A stretch of DNA of 64,000 nt from Rhopalosiphum padi (GCF_020882245.1 NC_083598.1:59123858-59187857), one strand, 5' to 3'. Positions 13,001-24,283 are shown, counted from the first letter of the stretch. Numbers and translations are program-made. The notes: generated from the sequence alone by a model not told the origin.

Positions 13001-16000
13001 TTAATTTTTTCTAAAAAGTTTAATGCATTGTTTTGTTTAAGTAATAATCAAATACAATACTATAATTAAATAGTGTCTAATCAATAGTCATTTGCAACTT
13101 TTATATTTCATAATTCATAATAAATATATAACATAATGATAGATTATTTTTGTAATCTTCGTTATTCAATACAAAAATACTAGGTATACATAATATTTCA
13201 ATTATTCAAAATGTCATTATATCATATATTGATACAAATTAATAAAAATATACTATTTTTAAACTTTTTTAGATATAATTTAAATTTTAGGGTTTTCATA
13301 AAAAAACATCAGTTGATTAGGAACTCACAACAAACGCGCAAAGTGCGATCTCGTGAGTATAAGCCACGCTCTTGATGCACAAACATGTTTAGGCGGTGTT
13401 CAGTGTACAATAATACCTAATATCATTGATTTTAGAATATACTATTCTATTATCATTTATCGATATCGCCCTGGGTCGGGTATTAAACAGGCACGGGTCA
13501 TCAGTGGTTATCTAAACGTTGCGTCGGTGACAATACCGTCAAATCGCGACAGTCATCACCCCATTAGTGACAATAAGTGTACTCTTGTATTAATTTTTTA
13601 TTATTATTAAAATATTATTTTAAATTATTATTATGCAATAAATTACAATATCATACAGTCCACTGGGTCTTTTTTTGTATTCATTTACGACTAAAACCAA
13701 AACAGGCGGTAAATTGTTCTTGTTTATCCTCCGTAAAGAATTTCACTTCAAACATTTTAAAACAGCTAACACAAAGTACACAGTATGCTGTTCTACAATT
13801 AATAATTAAGTCGTGTTTATTAAAGATTATTGGAACTTACCTATGGTTTTTTGATAATCTGTATAAAATATTTATATTAAATTTGAGTACCTATCTAAAT
13901 ATATTATGATGGTTCATCAATAAATTTTAAACACTAAAATTCAATGAGTTTTGGATGTGTGTGCAATATAATCCAAATCTATAAAATGTTATGTTAGAAA
14001 TTTTTACTAAAAAGTTTAATCTATTGGAACTATTCTTTAAAAATATATAGGTAAGCAACTATCTAAAAACACTGCTAAGCTCACCCCAATGATCAAAAAT
14101 TCAGAAAAATCGTACAAAATACAATGTATATTAAGGTTGGTTGCCGATTGGACATTGTTGGAAAGACATTATAATTTGCTAACACTTGGTTTTTTTATCA
14201 TACATTTTATCATACAATTTTTTTAATTCACTGCTTAAGTTACAAGGTACCTAATATATTTGACCTAAACGTTAATCGAAAAAACATGTCAAAAGGAATA
14301 ATTATTAATATTTTTTGAATATTATTCATGTACTTAAATGTTTTTCAAAGTTAATAGTAAAATTAAAAATTCAAGACAATTTTTACAGTTCAATAAAATA
14401 ATTCTGCAGGGACAATAGTGCTACTTTAAGCAAAAACATCATTTATATTCTAAAATAATAAAATTCACAACAATACTAAATTTTATTTAAACAGATATCA
14501 ATATTTCCCATTATTATGATAGCTATACCAACAAACAAGTAACAACTGTAAATTTCGTATGTTTGTGTTGCAGGAATTTAACTTATCCGCTCGCTACAAA
14601 TAGTTTTACAGTTGTACCCGACACGCATAATATATGCTATCACCGACGATATATCAAAATTATTTTAGTTACCTAGAGTTAGACCTCTAAACGTCATAAA
14701 AAAAAGGTTAGGTAGTAAGCTTGTAGTATATTTACATTTTGCTGGTAAGCCAAATGTATCGATGTGTTGAATATAATTTATAATAATTTTACGTCATTAT
14801 GTACCTATTATCATTATTGGTATGACGTGTGCTGCATTGTACAGGTGCATAAAGGTCATTTTATTTTGATTTTGGTTATCTGATTGTGTGATGTGTCATT
14901 CTGACGGGTCTTGTAATAATTTGAGTCGATAAGTTGTAAATACCTACTAAATTGTATCTTTTATGATTATAAAATTAATATTTTTTTCATAGTTGTATTG
15001 TCATTTGTAATATTAACATCTCATAACGTATATTTAATATTTATACAGGTATATCTACCACGTCTGAAATTATATAAGAAATTTAACTTACTATTGAATG
15101 CCATTTGGAACTGATTTTCATCCAACACGTACAAAGCCGCTATTAAATAATCGATAAATTAAATACATAGACATTTTATTAGTCGTATATTATGATAAGA
15201 TTTTCATTGTTAATATAATTCGTAAAAGACTTTAAAAAGGGCCAGTTGTACCGTCTCTGATTATACTCCGATTACGCTTAATCACTGATAACAGATATTT
15301 TAACCGGGCTAATTCGGCCGATTAAACTGTGATTAACTTTAATCGGAGACGGTGCAACTGGCCCTTAAGTTATTAACAAAGAAAATCCTGCACATTGGAT
15401 CACGAAATATTAAGAAAATGTTCAAAAAACATTAGTAATTTTTGATAATATTAAAATTTTTTGTTAAGTCGGTTATAATACATATATATTGTATTAAAAA
15501 CTATAACATGAATAATTGGTGTCTTATCATTTATTGTGTTTATTAATATTTGATCAAATTGCAGTACCTATACCTACTCTATAGGCATAGGTTGAAGCAA
15601 AAATTATTTTACGGGTTTTCTATAATAACCGAATCACAAATATTAATAATAGATAATGGTATAACAAATAATTGTACCTAGATAATTTTAAAACTACAAA
15701 ATAATTATACAAGAATGTATGCAAAGCTGAAACCTTGACCGTTTTTAGTTTTTCATTCAAAATAGCTCTACTTAATATTATTCGACGAGTGTAAAAATGT
15801 TATACATAATATTCTTAGAAAGTAATATCGATACATTTTAGCAAAAAAATTTAAAAAATCTACCTGTTTTAGCCACAGCTAAAAAACAATAAGAAGTGTT
15901 TTAATATTATTTTATATTCTAGGTATTTTATTTTACATTTTACATGCGATACGTTATTGTTTTCATTAATACATTAAGACGATTCAATGACAATAATACA

Positions 16001-16896
16001 TTATCAACTCGAATATTAGTATTTATTTAGATTTTGCATGATTATAAATATTACCAATTGTTCTACATACGTTATAATATTATAATACCTACCATTTTTA
16101 TAATCTTCATATGTGATGTGACTAATATTTGGCAATTCTGTAAAATACAAATTGAAACAATTATTGAACGTGTGTTTTTTCATACACATTTTAGGAAAGC
16201 CCAATAATTAAAAATATAAGATTTGGGTAGCATAATTGTCGTTTCAGTTTTTTTAGTATTTCAAGTCAATGGTTGTCGCCTTGTCGGTTGAAGATATTTG
16301 AAAACCATTGTGTCCATATAAATACTAAATAAGTCAATATCTAACTTTAATTGTATGCGATTTAATATTTAAAGAGGTAAATTATATAAATTACATTTAA
16401 AATCAATTATTTAACCGTCAAAGATGCATTGGAAAATTATCAGTGATTGATAGATCACTCAATAACATTTAAAACAATATATATAATATATATATTGTAT
16501 AATAATTATTAATTATTACTTATTACATTTTATGTCATATTTACATAAAATATATAAGTAAAAACTATTATTAAATACAATGTTATATATAAAAATAACC
16601 TGACGGCTGATATAATAGAAATATATGTATCATGTGTGTAATATAAATTATAATAAGTAAATACCTATATATTAGTTTTAATCTATAATAACTAATAAGT
16701 AGGCGCAATATAAACAATATACATAATACATATATATTGTATGTATTCAACGCAATTACAATTTAATTAAAAACGAATTAAATCAGTATATGATATAGAT
16801 ATTATACAAACCAACTATGGTAATAATAAGGTACGAATGGTTGATAAATGACATCAATGTGACGACAAATACTAGTAATTTAGTCGTGAACACCAT
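1010..16896 (-). CDS. Secreted microexon protein, bicycle-like putative effector (24 exons)
   Basis: I built this gene from splice sites; no single ORF reveals it. Exons 5' to 3': 16896-16812, 16137-16093, 15878-15864, 15139-15092, 13858-13841, 13010-12978, 12682-12674, 10865-10854, 10295-10284, 9464-9453, 7763-7752, 6464-6453, 5853-5827, 4696-4652, 4323-4291, 3986-3975, 3622-3611, 3161-3150, 2860-2849, 2688-2674, 2314-2291, 1602-1567, 1305-1249, 1089-1010 (stop TAG). Total 678 nt, 225 residues. Every internal exon is a multiple of 3 and phase 1-1, and the joined frame has no stop. Exon 1 encodes a signal peptide. The mature part is Tyr/Asn-rich and charged, e.g. LPNISHITYEDYKN (exon 2), ALYVLDENQFQMAFN (exon 4), NPLVVIDSYSPKIE (exon 14), DPIFGESYMSYFLRMIVQ (exon 23). 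Many phase-1 microexons plus a signal peptide are hallmarks of aphid bicycle effectors. Cysteines are few, so family membership is inferred from structure. Least certain: exons 7, 8, 13 and the exon 1-2 join. Confidence 0.85.
1768..1954. mobile_element. hAT-type MITE in intron 21
   Basis: The ends are inverted copies of a CAGT..TTCTCAAA motif (left CAGTCATTCTCAAA, right TTTGAGAACCTATG). The 8-bp flanks CACTATAC and CTCTATAT match at 6 of 8 positions, as expected of an old hAT target-site duplication. There is no coding capacity. Confidence 0.55.
2674..3986 (-). CDS. Second run of microexons (exons 16-20)
   Basis: Four 12-nt exons (3986-3975, 3622-3611, 3161-3150, 2860-2849) and one 15-nt exon (2688-2674) follow each other. 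They add QTL, PLS, NLY, SML and GSNQ, joined by split codons I, K, L and Y. The donor is GTAAGT in all five. Introns are 0.16 to 0.45 kb, shorter than in the 5' half. The regular 12-nt size suggests that exon duplication built this stretch. Confidence 0.8.
6453..10865 (-). CDS. Run of five 12-nt microexons (exons 8-12)
   Basis: Five consecutive exons of exactly 12 nt lie in 4.4 kb: 10865-10854, 10295-10284, 9464-9453, 7763-7752 and 6464-6453. Each is bounded by a pyrimidine-led AG acceptor and a GTAAGT-type donor (GTAAGC for 9464-9453). Each contributes three whole residues plus a split codon: AGC, DKL, EHI, TYI and DRK, with split residues D, I, K, E and N at the joins. For exon 8 a 6-nt version is also possible because two AG acceptors are available. 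Introns here are about 0.6 to 1.7 kb. Confidence 0.75.
6656..7146 (+). mobile_element. Mariner-type MITE with transposase remnant, intron 11
   Basis: A 491-bp element starts with CAG and ends with CTG, flanked by TA on both sides, with inverted arms of about 100 bp that align almost throughout. Between the arms the plus strand reads a decayed stretch resembling FFLWGYLK ... TLEELKNRIQQ, the C-terminal transposase signature of mariner-like elements (known family: DFFLWGYLK ... TLEELK). It is interrupted by frame breaks and cannot be autonomous. Confidence 0.75.
7239..7595. mobile_element. Long inverted-repeat MITE, intron 11
   Basis: Positions about 7284-7400 and 7470-7566 form a long imperfect inverted repeat; both arms contain TTCAGTTTAG, a CAAAGGC(G/A)CCTA core and TTTTATAAAGAA, and extend into CTGTGCTTTGA. 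A further patch (GTATTTTCA) extends the arms outwards. It lies about 90 bp from the mariner MITE. No clear target-site duplication. Confidence 0.6.
8866..9197. mobile_element. MITE with AGGCTGGG ends, intron 10
   Basis: The left end AGGCTGGGTAAGTTAA and right end TTAATGCCCAGCCT are inverted copies, and both arms are rich in GTTAAGTTAA-like repeats. There is no ORF. The superfamily is uncertain, possibly hAT. Confidence 0.6.
12410..12617. mobile_element. hAT MITE with perfect 8-bp TSD, intron 7
   Basis: The element begins CAGTGTTTCCCAAC and ends GTTGGGTAACACTG, a classic hAT terminal inverted repeat. It is flanked by a perfect 8-bp duplication CAGTAGAC at 12402-12409 and 12618-12625. Its right end lies only 57 bp from the 9-nt exon 7. 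Confidence 0.9.
15239..15364. mobile_element. Short MITE with GGGCCAGTTG ends, intron 3
   Basis: This 126-bp element has near-perfect inverted ends, GGGCCAGTTGTACCGTCTC on the left and GAGACGGTGCAACTGGCCC on the right. The right flank is TTAA and the left flank TTAAAAA, so the target site is not fully clear; PIF/Harbinger or piggyBac derivation is possible. Confidence 0.75.
16812..16896 (-). CDS. Exon 1 of the microexon gene: signal peptide
   Basis: The exon opens with ATG in an AAAAATGG context and reads MVFTTKLLVFVVTLMSFINH followed by SYLIITIV, a short basic n-region and a long hydrophobic core. It ends in phase 1 before a GTTTGT donor. Joining it to exon 2 at 16137 keeps the frame open. 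An alternative donor (GTACCT, about 20 nt earlier) would leave phase 2 and break the downstream frame, so I prefer 16812. A secreted product made in salivary gland would fit, but tissue cannot be read from sequence. Confidence 0.75.
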
Positions 16897-17019
16897 TTTT
16901 TGATTTCAATCAATACAGATTACAGATAGTAAAAAATGACCGTCGATATTGTGATCTAACTGAAAAATGAATATCGTATTCGTAGAAACTGAACACTTCA
17001 GACGAATTTTCGTGTGTAC

Positions 17020-17057
17020 GCAGCTCGAAAGACACATTTTATCAAGCAGTATTTATA
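17020..17057 (-). promoter_or_regulatory. TATA box and likely start site of the microexon gene
   Basis: The minus strand carries TATAAATA at 17057-17050. About 25-30 nt downstream transcription could start near 17025, giving a 5' UTR of roughly 130 nt before the ATG at 16896. The segment 16850-17040 is visibly less AT-rich than its surroundings. Confidence 0.5.
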
Positions 17058-17351
17058 AAATCAGGTTCAAAACATATTTTTTTATTTTAAACAATTGTGT
17101 AAATAATAAGCGTTAGCATAATAACATAGATACTTAAAGTAATAATCAACGATTTTTTTAAACCATGGTAGTATTAATATTAAGATTGTAATACACTGCA
17201 ACAGTAGTGTATACACAGGAGAATCTAAGGTGGTTTTGTCCTACCTCCCTCCTTTTGATCATACTAAAATATTATAAACTATTCAACACAATAAACTTGA
17301 AACTTAAACATCATATTATTTTTAAATTTATACACTGAACTAATATATAAT

Positions 17352-17530
17352 CATAGGCGCAATTTGAGTTTTAAATTTGGGGGGCTATTATAATTTGCAT
17401 GTATGTACTGTGTGTATGCTTCCTGAGATATATAAAGGTGGAAGGGGATATATACAAACCGTTTTGGCGGACTTTGATTGATTGGGGGGGGGAGGCTTAA
17501 CCTCCCAAGCCCCCTCAAATTGCGCTTATG
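17352..17530. mobile_element. hAT-like MITE with 8-bp TSD
   Basis: Ends CATAGGCGCAATTTGAG and CTCAAATTGCGCTTATG are inverted copies, flanked by the perfect duplication TATATAAT (17344-17351 and 17531-17538). It sits about 300 bp upstream of the microexon gene's TATA box and contains a G-run (GGGGGGGG). Confidence 0.8.
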
Positions 17531-17915
17531 TATATAATCAAATATGCATAATCTTTAGGTATAGGATGATAAATTAAATATTACTTTTCGCAGTTATAAA
17601 TTTATAATCATATAAAGATATTTGTACATGTCTACATTTGTAATACACGCATGCGTGTCTGCAGATAGATACATAATTTATGAAATAATAAAAAAAAATA
17701 TAATTTAATTTTCATAATATAGGTACGTAGTACATACTACTAATGAGTTACTATACATAATTTTAATTTACCCCCTCTCTCTTTTATCTTTGAAAAAATA
17801 AGGAGTACACCACTTTACCACAGTATTATGGCATTATGGAAGTATAACAATCCTTAAAATTACATCCATTAAATGTAATATTATTTTAAACTATATTTTA
17901 TTAAATTTACTTTAA

Positions 17916-18145
17916 CCCTTTAGTGGTCATAGGTAAAAAAAAAAAAAAATAATATTTTAAATCGTCTAAAAAAAACTAAATAGAGAAAAAAAATAAAAAA
18001 ATATGAAATAAATTGTATACTATTTTCTGAGTTTAGTGATTTATTGACATTTGCTTTGGCACGCTCTACTGATGAATTATTGAAACAAAACCTTCAAGAT
18101 TTTAATTTTTTTGTGGGAAATTATTTCCCATTGCCCACTAAAGGG
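17916..18145. mobile_element. piggyBac-like MITE (TTAA site)
   Basis: Inverted ends CCCTTTAGTGG and CCACTAAAGGG are flanked by TTAA on the left and TTAG on the right, the latter probably a decayed TTAA. The interior has no coding capacity. Confidence 0.65.
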
Positions 18146-18644
18146 TTAGAAATAATGAATTATAACATATCTAAATTTCAATTCTGAAAAAAAAAGTTTT
18201 CACACCCGCATATTTTTCATAGGAATAAGAAATTAAACACTTAGTCAATACATGTCAGTATTGCAGCACTATTATCTATATCAGTCTCTATCACATATGC
18301 TCTTTCGGTGAGTTATTTGTATAAATATACCCCGCTTCCTCCAATACAAAATCTTAATGATGCATATGTTCAAATATAGTTATATATATAAATGTTTAAG
18401 TAAATACAAAACAACATAAGTTATATCTGTTACTAAGGTAGGTATCAGAAAATAAATGAATTTATACTAAGAGAAAATGTATAATATATTATTATATTTT
18501 TAAGAATTTAAGAATGCATTAAACTTGATGTTTTTGAAGTGGCCAATGTTTTATTAATTAAGCTACTATGTCAGATATAGTATCCTGAAAAGTACACTAT
18601 AATTATGGTTTATTACGTTGAGATTAACTATAGAATTTCTATTG

Positions 18645-18964
18645 CAGGGATGGCGAACCTTTTTTGGGTCAAGTGCCAAATTTTTCCATCCAGAGTTTTG
18701 AAAATTGTTCAAGTGCCCAAAGGAAGTTATATTTTTTAAGGCTGAAAAAAAAGTTACAGACTTATTATATTATTTTATTAAGGAGGGGACACATTTGTTT
18801 GTACTTAATTATAATTTTTTTTAAATCTATATAATTTGTTTCTTTAGATTTTTTATAACCAACATTTTATAAATAGCACAGTTCTAATCATTTCAATTTT
18901 TTTGTGTACAATTGAAATTTGATCAACCTTTATTGTGCATTCGTGCATAGGTTTGCCATTACTG
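18645..18964. mobile_element. hAT MITE with perfect 8-bp TSD
   Basis: The left end CAGGGATGGCGAACCT and right end AGGTTTGCCATTACTG are inverted repeats typical of hAT elements. The 8-bp duplication TTCTATTG flanks both sides (18637-18644 and 18965-18972). About 320 bp, non-coding. Confidence 0.9.
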
Positions 18965-18972
18965 TTCTATTG

Positions 18973-19986
18973 CAATACATAAATGTAGTTTATCTAACAT
19001 TACATTAAATTGTGCATTTAACAGTTTATTATAATATAAATATAAAGTACTTACTAATTTTACTAAAATATTGAACTATGTATAAAATTTTAAAAAATAT
19101 AATGTACTTTGATAATTTATTTATTTTTCATTTTTAAAGTTAGTGTTGTAACGATTGCCGTCTATCTTGGACGTTACAGTGTTCTATCAAAATATTTAAT
19201 ACAATATTCTATTATTATTACTAATTTACATAAATATATGATTTAATAAATAATTAAAATAGCACTGTTAAAAAATAATTACTTAAATTAGAATCTTATA
19301 ACACAAAACAAGTAATTGGCTATTCAACTATTACTATAAAATAATAACGTACAAATAAGTACTTAAAATGTAACAAATTTTTTGTTAATAAATCATAATA
19401 TTCAGTTTGTTGGAAAAAAATTACTTATAATTATACATGGGGAAAAAATGATAAATAAAAATGGATTTTATGGTAAAATATTTTAGAATAAAAATTTAAA
19501 AAACAATAACTTTACCTATATATCTATAATTTTCACACTCACCGTTAGACTCAATTGATCATGGTTCTTAATAAATAGTAATAATATTATATTCTTAAAA
19601 ACGAATTTCCTTAAATTATGCACAGTATTTAATATTTACTAAGAAATTCAGTAGAAATGTAAAAATCACAGATGTCCTGTCGTTTCCGACCATTAAATTA
19701 TATTATTTTTACGCTAAAGTCGCTTCTAATAACTATATGTATACATATGTAGTAGCTACAGAATTATATATTATATAAATATATAAATATTATATCATAT
19801 ATTATATATATTTACAATAAAATGACAATTTTTTTCTTTTAATGAGTAGTGAAAATGTCTGTCAAGTACACTCGAGCACACAAACACACACACATTCGAG
19901 GAACAAAAAGAATTATATATATATATTTATAGTTATAATAATTGTTTTAAGCGAGACACGCAGACAGTTAGGACTGTAAATATATT
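18973..19986. other. Intergenic spacer between shootin-like gene and microexon gene
   Basis: AT-rich sequence lies between the last shootin-like exon and the promoter side of the microexon gene. The part near 19741-19930 has TA microsatellites and a short CA run. I see no credible exon here. Confidence 0.4.
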
Positions 19987-19992
19987 TTTATT
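19987..19992 (-). terminator. Polyadenylation signal of the shootin-like gene
   Basis: AATAAA lies on the minus strand four nucleotides after the TAA stop (19999-19997). The very short 3' UTR this implies is plausible, although a more distal signal may also be used. Confidence 0.5.
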
Positions 19993-19996
19993 AATA

Positions 19997-22900
19997 TTAT
20001 AGCGCCACATCGGCCGGCGCTGTTTTGAAACTGGCTCTTCGTTTGGGATTTCGGCGCAATGTGCCTAGAACATTCATCATCTCGTTGACAACTGGTTGCG
20101 GTTCTTGTTTTTTGACCGGAGTCTGTTTCTAAAACGAGAAAAAGGAATATAATATTATTAATCAATCGTGAACAAATTATCAAAATCCGAAATACGACTA
20201 TTGCGCAACGTAATTTTATCACGGATAGAGTTTTTACCTCCTTGTCCGTGGCTTTTAGACTGAAACGACCTCCTTTTATCTGGTTGATTATCGCATCAAT
20301 GGCACCTGTGGTAAAACCATGTTATAAATCGTAATCGATCATTATTTAATATTTTAGATTATTATTTATAAAAACTATCGTCTTTTCGTTATGTGCCATT
20401 TTTATGACACCCGCATGACTGCGGTATTGCTAGTCTGCACATGTTACTTACCGTTCTGGACTTGAGGGCCCTTGGGAGTAGCCAGTGGCAGTCCCAAGTA
20501 ATTCCCTAAATCTTCAATGGCATTAGAGTTATGGTTCAACGAGCTAACTGTTTTCAGCTTGATACCGCTGGTCGTCCCCGGCAATGCCATCGGTGGCGGT
20601 GGTGGTGGTGGTGCCGGTGGAGCTGGCGGTGGTGGTGGTGGTGGTGGAGGTGCGCATTGGGGCGTTGCGGTTACAGTTTTGGTTTCTCGAAGTTGTTTCT
20701 CAAGTTCTTCAACTAAAACACAGGTAATGTATATTTTTGGTTGCATTGTAGCAATTTAAAAAATTCGATTGCAATATTTTGAGGATACTGCAATATCATC
20801 CTTGGTTTGCTTTTGCTAATTTTAGCTTGTGAGATACGGCAAAACAAGTTCACACAAAGGTCAGTCGTAACTCGTAAGTGTTAATGATAGGTATATAATA
20901 AAAGTGAAACGTTGATCTGAATAAAATGTTTTTCTTTTCAATTTTACTTATAGTAAATCATTGTCACTATAATAATATTATTAGGAAAAAAACTTCGAGA
21001 TTTGCCTCAAAAATATTTTTTTCATTTATTTTTATTAATGTTGTTACCACTGCTTTAAAATCATATTTTTATTGTTAATGAAATTTTTTAATTTTTGGTA
21101 CGTTTTACATGTGATATAGTGGGAGACAAACAAAATATATATAGACAAATTCTAAAAATAATTGTATTGCAAATTTATTGATATGCTATAAACATTAGAA
21201 CAATTATAGCTAGATCTGAGAATTATTATTAAATTGTTTAGAATATGAGATATATTTTACTAATAATTATTTAGAACTAATAAATAATAATTTTGATACC
21301 ACTATTTTTATATTATAAAATTAGAATAAAAGATTTTACTTTGGGATAAATTATTAATTGTTTTATCTTTTATGTATTATTAATTTTCTATTAATTGTTA
21401 AATAATATACATATATAATTTATATACCCTGAGATTCAGCAATATCAGCTCTCTGCTGAGAACATAATAATTCCGCTTCGATTAACTTTAACTTTTCTTC
21501 AAACAATTCAATTTGTTCAGATTCGCTTTGAGATTCCAACTTTTCCTGCAAAAAAAACATTTATTTTATAAAAAATGCAATTAATACAATGAAATATATT
21601 ACTCCAGTACTTACGTGTAAGTCTTTTAACTGTTCAGTATGCTCTTGCCTCTCTTGGCTTAGTGTTCTTTGCAATTGTTCTACCTCAAACAAAAGTTTCA
21701 TAATTTTTTCGTCCGATGCAGCATCCATCATCAACAATTGACTTTGCCGTGCAAGTACATCTCTTTCGGATTTTACCTGTAAGCCAATCGATTAAACCAA
21801 GTCCACGATTTATTATTTTGAAATTAACTATTACTTTGTTTGCATCACTTCGTATCTTTACGCCTTCTTCTTTTTCTCTCTTATATTGTTGGTGTAATAC
21901 AGTTGTCTCTTCAACTACTTTACGGCTAACTGATTCCAAATTGTTGTGTTTCATTTTTAATTCCTTAAAAAGTATATAAAAAAAAAAAAAAAAAATGTTT
22001 TAGTGATTATCAATTTTGAAAACCTACAACAATTATTCAAATCGAAATAGTTTAAAAGCAATTTAAGTTTATGTGTAAATTTGGAACATTAATATAAGCA
22101 GAAGAACATTGAACGGTTTTATGATTTAATATAATAGTATAGTATACGAGTGTAATAATTACTTTCAGTTCTTGTTCAGCACGTTTTCGCGCCCTGCGTT
22201 CTTCCTCCAGTTCAGAAGTTAAGTCTACTGTCTGCTCCTGGGCTTCAAATTCTTGAAGTTTAATTTTATTTAATTCTGCTTGTAGTCTCGACACTTCTTG
22301 AGTAAGCTCTGCAAATAAATAACACGCAATTAATATGTGTTGTTATTAACGTTGTTAATAAACAAAGCGGTTTACCTTTGACAGTTTTCCGCAGTTCTTC
22401 CATTTCGGTGTCGTTGTTGTCCGTATCGTTGTCATTACCATCCGTGTCGTCTGCTAAGTCATCCAGCGTGGACGGCGCCACTGACATGACTTTTTGCATT
22501 AACGCCGAGCTCCTTCTTTTTAGCTCACGGTTTTGTTTATACCACTATATTTAGACAGGAGTGTTTCAATTAAAATCTAATTGGAGTAGTTATGAGACGG
22601 TTAATTTATTAACGTTTAATTGTATTATTTACCTGCGAAGCTCGTTCCATCGCCTTTTGCAGCGTAGTTGTCTCGAGTTCATATTGCTGTTTTAATTGAT
22701 CATATTCTTTGTACATTGCTTCTGAAACTATATATATACGCACAAAATAATATGATTAAATTACATTTTTCTGACAAGAACCGAACACTTTTATTAAACT
22801 ATATTATTGTATACGCACGATTCCTCAGCTGAGAAAGTTGCAAAGTCTTTTCTGATAAATCTTTATTCGACAGTTCGAGATTGGTGCGCAGCTTCGCCAC

Positions 22901-24283
22901 TTGGCGTTCCATGTCCGACTTTTCTCTCAACACTAAACAGTAAATAACCGTCAATATCAATTCAATATTGATTTATTTCAATTAGTTTATATTTTGAACA
23001 ATCAAAATAGCGTAACATATTATTATATAACCTTTATACGACCACATAATAATATTATGTTACCGGCGTTTTTTAAGGAGTTTAATATAGGCAATTTAAC
23101 ATTATCTGAAAATGTATTTAATAACCAATTCTAAATTTATCAGGGGTGGGACCATATCATTACAATTATTGATTGTTCCGTAATTATTACGATATTATAA
23201 ATAAAATTAATTAAAACATTTAAGTATAATACTTCTTCTATTGTGTTTCGAATAGCTGAAACACTTGTACAAATCTTGGATATCGTTTTTTAATGCATAT
23301 CATATTGATATTCTGATATACATATTAGGTAAATACAAATTTTGTTCTATTCAAATTTTTAAACTATATTTTTGTTTTGAAGATTATAGTTACTTTTTAA
23401 AATAATATTAATAGTACGCGATGCATTCCAATATGTCGTTATTTTTTTTCGTATTATGTGTACCTATTTTATCTTTATAATTGCTCTAAAACAATTATAG
23501 CTAATTTAAGTAATCGTAATTATGTGCCGAAAATTGGTGAGACGTCCTCTTAAGACAAATTTTATAAAAGGGGGGATAGATAGAATACTTACGTTTTTGA
23601 GACTGAATCAACAGACTCTTTCGCTTTGTTTCCGTTTCATCGTATTTGCTCTTCCATTTGTCCTCGGTGGTTGGTACAGAATTGATGTTGCTATTTAGAA
23701 CCGTCGAAGATTTGACAGAAATCCTGGGCGGAGTATTGTCCGGTAACGGCGGCGGAAGCATCGGTTTGGCACCGATTGCCTTGGGCGGATGCACGGGAGT
23801 GGCCGGAGACTGCATTGGCGATTTTACCTCACCAAACGACAATTTTGATTTACAGGTTTCCTGAGGGGACTTGACCGTGAATTTTGACGCAACATCCGCC
23901 ACCGGTGACGATCTACAGGCGACGAACCGATTATGCACCGGTACTTGTACCGCGGCTATCGGCTTATTTCCATTGCCAGTCGAACCATTATTGTTCCTCG
24001 TCATCTCATTCGCTAGATAACTCTGCAGAAAACTGTTGTTTTTGGTTGCTACCGGCTTGTTGCTACAGTCTTCTGGTGCATCCGGCTCTTCGCGAATCGT
24101 CTTGAACCGTCCACCACCACCGTTTTGCATCTGATAATTCGAAACTTGATGGTGATGGTGTTTGTTGTTGTTGTTGTTCAGCGTCGACGGCGAATCGGGC
24201 TTTGCGTAACTTAGTCCGGGTGGATTGTATGCAACCGATCCGTTGTTCTGACTGAACTTGTTCCGAAGATTTTGCACGCTCAT
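19997..24283 (-). CDS. Shootin-1-like coiled-coil/polyproline protein (11 coding exons)
   Basis: Exons 5' to 3': 24283-23593, 22932-22819, 22721-22633, 22544-22376, 22308-22163, 21963-21835, 21776-21615, 21545-21428, 20712-20452, 20305-20238, 20128-19997. They join to 2079 nt, 692 residues, with consensus splice sites and no frame breaks. Residues 1-230 are low-complexity (poly-Asn, His run, PPPLPD) and probably disordered. Residues about 231-540 are heptad-rich coiled coil (e.g. LREKSDMERQVAKLR, EEERRARKRAEQELK), interrupted by an acidic Asp/Asn patch in exon 4. Next come a polyproline stretch (profilin/SH3-type ligand) and two C-terminal motifs, AIDAIINQIKGG and VVNEMMNVLGTLRR, which resemble the vertebrate shootin-1 C-terminus. 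Shootin-1 couples actin flow to adhesion receptors in neurons; human shootin-1 is about 630 residues. Identity rests on motif memory and architecture; another formin/WASP-like polyproline coiled-coil protein is the main alternative. Confidence 0.8.
20590..20655 (-). repeat. Trinucleotide run encoding polyproline
   Basis: A (GGT)n-rich run on the plus strand encodes a Pro-rich tract broken by Ala (…PPAPPAPP…) in the shootin-like protein. Codons are mainly CCA/CCG. Such tracts bind profilin or SH3/EVH1 domains and vary in length between individuals. The glycine-rich and Trp-rich ORFs on the other strand are shadows. Confidence 0.8.

Noticed and set aside
13329..13349. 21-nt candidate minus-strand exon with GTGAGT donor
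   Set aside because: Joined to the next exon it creates a TAA stop, and its acceptor lacks a pyrimidine tract.
14673..14686. 12- or 14-nt candidate minus-strand exon
   Set aside because: The better acceptor gives 14 nt, which breaks phase; the donor GTAACT is weak.
16600..16606. 7-nt candidate minus-strand exon between exons 1 and 2
   Set aside because: It breaks the phase; direct joining of exons 1 and 2 is open.
19055..19075. 21-nt phase-1 candidate exon upstream of the microexon gene
   Set aside because: It lies 5' of the TATA box and signal-peptide exon, so it cannot be an internal exon of that gene.
20517..20759. Gly-rich and Trp-rich plus-strand ORFs
   Set aside because: They are antisense shadows of the polyproline exon of the shootin-like gene.
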